This document shows positions 12,307-14,242 of a DNA stretch of 14,242 bases, piece by piece. The stretch lies in the NCBI GenBank assembly GCA_017882945.1, contig JADGON010000445.1, forward strand, positions 1-14,242, written 5' to 3'. The position numbers and the translations under genes were made by a program. Position 1 is the first letter of the stretch; every line of letters starts with the position of its first letter. The DNA is from Acidimicrobiia bacterium (lineage in GTDB: Bacteria > Actinomycetota > Acidimicrobiia > IMCC26256 > JAENVU01). The notes under the pieces were generated by a model, which was given only the letters and a program-made list of their open reading frames with translations, did not search any database and was not told where the DNA came from.

Positions 12307-13560
12307 TCAGCGCTGGTCGATCGCGACCTTGATCGCGCCGCTCTCGTCCTGAGTGGCGAGCGCGGTGAAGGCGTCGCGCCACTCGTCGAGCCGGAACGTG
12401 TGGGTGAGCATCGGAGTGAGATCCACGCGGCCGTGCTCGACCAGGTCGAGGTAGTGCGCGATGCCGTGCTGCCGCACGCCTTCGACATCCTCGAACCCGA
12501 AGGCGTTCGAGCCGGTGAAGGTGATCTCCTTGAAGTAGACGGGAGTGTCCTCCCAGCGCGCGGGGCCGTGCATCCCAAGCTTCACCAGCGTCCCGCGCGC
12601 TCGCAGCACGCGCGCCCCGACCTCGAGCGTCTCTGCCGCGCCAATCGTGTCGTAGACCACGTCGATCCCGCCCGGGAACGCCATCGGCAGCCCGTCCGCC
12701 GGCTGGAGCACCCCACCCGACCACGCCGCAACGGCCTCGATCAGCTCTTCGCGCGGTTCCGGCGCGACCGTCTGCGCACCAAGCTCTTCTACGAGCCGGC
12801 GTTGCGCGTCGAAGCGCGCGACCGCCATGACCTCGACCTCGGGGTACAGCGCGCCGAGGATGGCGACGGCCGAGGTCCCGAGCGCACCCGCGCCGTACAC
12901 CAACACCTTGCCGCCCGGCCGCGGCGGGTGCCGGGTGATCCCGTGCAGCGACACCGCGAACGGATCGGCGAACACGGCCTGCTCGTCCGGGATCGAGTCG
13001 GGCACCTTGAACAGCATCGAGTCGTGGGCGGGCATCAGTTCGCCGAACCCGCCGGGAACGTCCTTGCACATGCCCGTGTGGATCCCGGGCGCGAGGTCGC
13101 CCTTGCCGAACGACCAGCACTGGCTCAGATCGCCCGCCGCGCAGGCGGGACACATCGGCGTGACGCCGCGCGGCTCGCACGTGAGCCACGGGTTGAGCAC
13201 CACCCGGTCGCCGACCTCGAGCCCTTCGGCCTCCGGCCCGAGCGCGACCACATCGGCGACGACCTCGTGTCCCATGACGTGGGGGAACGACACGAAGTTC
13301 TTCATCGGGTTGTCGCGATTGTCGCCCGACCCCCGGTCCTTCGACGTGGAGCTCGCGTAGTCGAAGAAGATCTGCTTGGACTCGGATCCGCAGATGCCCG
13401 TGAGGCGGGGCTTCGTCACCACCCAGTCCGGGCGCAGGAACCCGGGATCGTCCATCTCGATCATCCGCACCGGCGTCCGGGCCAGGGCTCGGAGGAGCCG
13501 GTTGTCGGTATCGGGCTTGGGCTGGGGCTCGGGCTCGACCCCGAAGATCAACGCGCGCAT
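12307..13560 (-). CDS. zinc-dependent alcohol dehydrogenase-like protein (MDR superfamily)
   Basis: A 417-residue medium-chain dehydrogenase/reductase, longer than the usual 340-380. Catalytic zinc ligands are Cys57 (GICGSES), His98/Glu99 (MGHEVV) and probably Asp199 in ADPFAVSLHG. A structural-zinc lobe is present with four cysteines (128, 137, 140, 148) but the first pair is eight residues apart instead of two (CEPRGVTPMC). The NAD(P) site is VLVYGAGALGTSA with GAGALG at 223-228. Extra length comes from the N-terminus (GVEPEPQPKP) and a charged insert between Cys57 and the GHE motif (about 68-87). It oxidises an alcohol or reduces an aldehyde/ketone; substrate unknown. I chose ATG 13560 over ATG 13578 because a TACGCT box overlapping the first few upstream codons ends exactly 6 bases before it. 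It is divergent from the small gene at 13620 and convergent with the acyl-CoA synthetase. Confidence 0.9.
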   Translation of the reverse strand: MRALIFGVEPEPQPKPDTDNRLLRALARTPVRMIEMDDPGFLRPDWVVTKPRLTGICGSESKQIFFDYASSTSKDRGSGDNRDNPMKNFVSFPHVMGHEVVADVVALGPEAEGLEVGDRVVLNPWLTCEPRGVTPMCPACAAGDLSQCWSFGKGDLAPGIHTGMCKDVPGGFGELMPAHDSMLFKVPDSIPDEQAVFADPFAVSLHGITRHPPRPGGKVLVYGAGALGTSAVAILGALYPEVEVMAVARFDAQRRLVEELGAQTVAPEPREELIEAVAAWSGGVLQPADGLPMAFPGGIDVVYDTIGAAETLEVGARVLRARGTLVKLGMHGPARWEDTPVYFKEITFTGSNAFGFEDVEGVRQHGIAHYLDLVEHGRVDLTPMLTHTFRLDEWRDAFTALATQDESGAIKVAIDQR

Positions 13561-13566
13561 GAGCTC

Positions 13567-13572
13567 AGCGTA
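13567..13572 (-). promoter_or_regulatory. candidate -10 box (TACGCT) deciding the zinc dehydrogenase start
   Basis: TACGCT on the minus strand ends 6 bases before ATG 13560. If used, the in-frame ATG 13578 would lie upstream of the transcript and cannot be the start. Confidence 0.45.
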
Positions 13573-13607
13573 TGACATGGTCGTCAGGTCCGCCCAGGGA
13601 CGGCAGG

Positions 13608-13613
13608 TACCGT
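13608..13613 (+). promoter_or_regulatory. candidate -10 box (TACCGT) for the 93-residue gene, leaderless start
   Basis: TACCGT ends 6 bases before GTG 13620, mirroring the TACGCT box of the divergent dehydrogenase. No ribosome site is present. Confidence 0.42.
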
Positions 13614-13619
13614 TCGCGC

Positions 13620-13901
13620 GTGGAAGAGGAAGCCGCGCTCGTCCTGCGATCGGTCAAGGTCAACAACCGCGCCGCGCTCTTCTCGGCGTTCCCCGATCGC
13701 CTGGTCGTGGTGGATCGTGACGGGACCCGCACGATCCCGATCCGTGACCTCGCGCGCATCACGCACAAGTCCGGCCTGCGGTCCGGCCAGATCGCGATCT
13801 GGACGGTCGACGGTGACGAGCTGGTGATCCGGGGGCTTCGGGCCGGCGACACCCCGACCGCCTACCAGGTGCTCGTGCGCCTCGCGACCGGAACGCGCTG
13901 A
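13620..13901 (+). CDS. small hypothetical protein, PH-like beta-rich
   Basis: A 93-residue soluble protein with no signal peptide or membrane segment. The pattern is a run of short beta strands (RLVVVDRDGTRTIPI, QIAIWTVDGDELVIRGL) then a C-terminal helix (AYQVLVRLAT), with the IRDLARITHKSGLRSGQIAI stretch typical of short bacterial PH-like domains. I cannot give a function. The frame is open up to ATG 13572, but that start would overlap the dehydrogenase promoter region and add a low-complexity lead (MTWSSGPPRDGRYRSR); GTG 13620 with its TACCGT box 6 bases upstream is preferred. It is divergent from the zinc dehydrogenase and convergent with the fragment at 13984, so it seems to be a single-gene unit. 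Confidence 0.7.
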   Translation: MEEEAALVLRSVKVNNRAALFSAFPDRLVVVDRDGTRTIPIRDLARITHKSGLRSGQIAIWTVDGDELVIRGLRAGDTPTAYQVLVRLATGTR

Positions 13902-13902
13902 G

Positions 13903-13949
13903 CGCGGGCTCCAGCAGCCGGAACCCGGCGCTCGCGCTCCGGGCCCGCG
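13903..13949. terminator. GC-rich bulged hairpin between convergent genes
   Basis: CGCGGGC (13903-13909) plus CCGGA (13918-13922) pair with TCCGG (13938-13942) plus GCCCGCG (13943-13949): 12 bp with an 8-base bulge and a 15-base loop, starting 2 bases after the stop of the 93-residue gene. No T-tract follows. It may end transcription of that gene; the remaining bases to 13983 show nothing. Confidence 0.35.
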
Positions 13950-13983
13950 GCAGTCCGGCGAGCTGAGTCCCGGTCGCGTCCGC

Positions 13984-14242
13984 CTACGGTGCCGGCGGCG
14001 GAATCGGCTCGCTCCTGGTGACCGCGTCGGCTTCGATCTCCGTGTCGGCGATCTCGGCATCGGGTGTGGGCGCGTCGACGGTGGCTCGGGGCTGGAGGAT
14101 CCCGTGGCCGTTGCCCTTGCCACCGCCCCCGCCGAACGAGCGCATGAGCGTCGCGGCCAGGCCCTCGAAGCTCCCACCCCCGCCGGTGACGAGCACCTCG
14201 GGCACGACCGTGATGTGCCCTTCGGAGACCGCGTTCGCCACC
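13984..14242 (-). CDS. C-terminal fragment of unidentified protein (Gly-rich, possibly SPFH/flotillin-like)
   Basis: An open frame on the minus strand enters from the window edge and stops at 13984-13986 (TAG), giving the last 85-86 residues. It reads ANAVSEGHITVVPEVLVTGG, then a Gly-rich stretch (GGGGSFEGLAATLMRSFGGG) and an acidic, Pro-ending tail (DAEIADTEIEADAVTRSEP). A GTG at 14241 could be a start, but the position at the edge and the tail-like make-up favour a truncated longer gene. The VPEVLVTGGGG...LEGLAATLMR pattern reminds me of the ends of some actinobacterial SPFH/flotillin-like proteins; this is a weak resemblance. The gene is convergent with the 93-residue gene. Confidence 0.55.
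   Translation of the reverse strand, partial: VANAVSEGHITVVPEVLVTGGGGSFEGLAATLMRSFGGGGGKGNGHGILQPRATVDAPTPDAEIADTEIEADAVTRSEPIPPPAP

Noticed and set aside
12400..13575. 391-codon plus-strand open frame opposite the zinc dehydrogenase
   Set aside because: Mirror coding of a motif-bearing dehydrogenase; no domain pattern of its own.
13561..13578. Six-residue N-terminal extension (MSYAEL) of the zinc dehydrogenase
   Set aside because: A TACGCT box falls within it, exactly 6 bases before ATG 13560, the spacing seen at several other starts here; MRALIF is also a typical beginning for this family. Not fully excluded.
1..14242. tRNA/rRNA genes, CRISPR arrays, insertion sequences, phage or defence genes
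   Set aside because: Read on both strands by eye: no repeat-spacer pattern, no transposase or integrase motifs, no cloverleaf with a plausible anticodon arm. A tRNAscan or covariance-model search would settle the small RNA question.

Overview
This is a compact, roughly 70% GC stretch of bacterial chromosome carrying 14 genes or gene fragments plus one small hypothetical gene, with almost no spare DNA. Codon use, gene families (a mycobacterial-type SerC, WS/DGAT, PIG-L deacetylase, FadD-like ligase, Tat-anchored Mo enzyme) and many GTG starts point to an actinobacterium. An uncultured-type Acidimicrobiia lineage is my best guess, but no marker gene in the window proves it. I see no tRNA, rRNA, CRISPR array, phage or insertion sequence.

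Layout. Position 1-429 (minus) is the N-terminal part of an epoxide-hydrolase-like alpha/beta hydrolase, divergent from a SIMPL-domain lipoprotein (508-1221). Next on the plus strand come a crotonase (1237-2007) and a WS/DGAT wax ester/triacylglycerol synthase (2004-3398) joined by an ATGA overlap. Then a two-gene redox module follows: a Tat-anchored sulfite-oxidase-family molybdenum enzyme (3540-4238) and its overlapping di-haem cytochrome b (4213-4881). Phosphoserine aminotransferase (4891-6024) follows, then a tandem dimeric alpha/beta-barrel protein (6108-6821) coupled to an alpha/beta hydrolase (6821-7558). On the minus strand are a five-helix membrane protein with His-rich GHNH repeats and a Cys-rich ectodomain (7584-8921), a PIG-L deacetylase (8977-9762) and a PhyH-type dioxygenase (9769-10611). 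An acyl-CoA synthetase (10689-12233) is divergent from the last of these. A zinc dehydrogenase (12307-13560, minus) is divergent from a 93-residue hypothetical protein (13620-13901). A C-terminal fragment (13984-14242, minus) closes the window.

How they fit. Acyl-CoA synthetase, crotonase and WS/DGAT could form a fatty-acid activation, modification and storage set; PhyH, the hydrolases and the zinc dehydrogenase suit catabolism of lipids or other hydrophobic compounds. This is inference from families, not a recognised pathway. The molybdenum enzyme plus cytochrome b is a self-contained electron-transfer unit at the membrane.

Two sequence-level signals stand out. First, eight starts have a TANNNT (once CANNNT) hexamer ending 5-8 bases before the start codon, which suggests widespread leaderless transcription and decides the start of the zinc dehydrogenase. 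Second, all convergent gene ends carry an inverted repeat, including a perfect 20-bp-arm palindrome at 12245-12289. The most novel gene is the membrane protein at 7584-8921, with an operator-like dyad in front of it. I did not find a clearly new multi-gene defence or mobile system.
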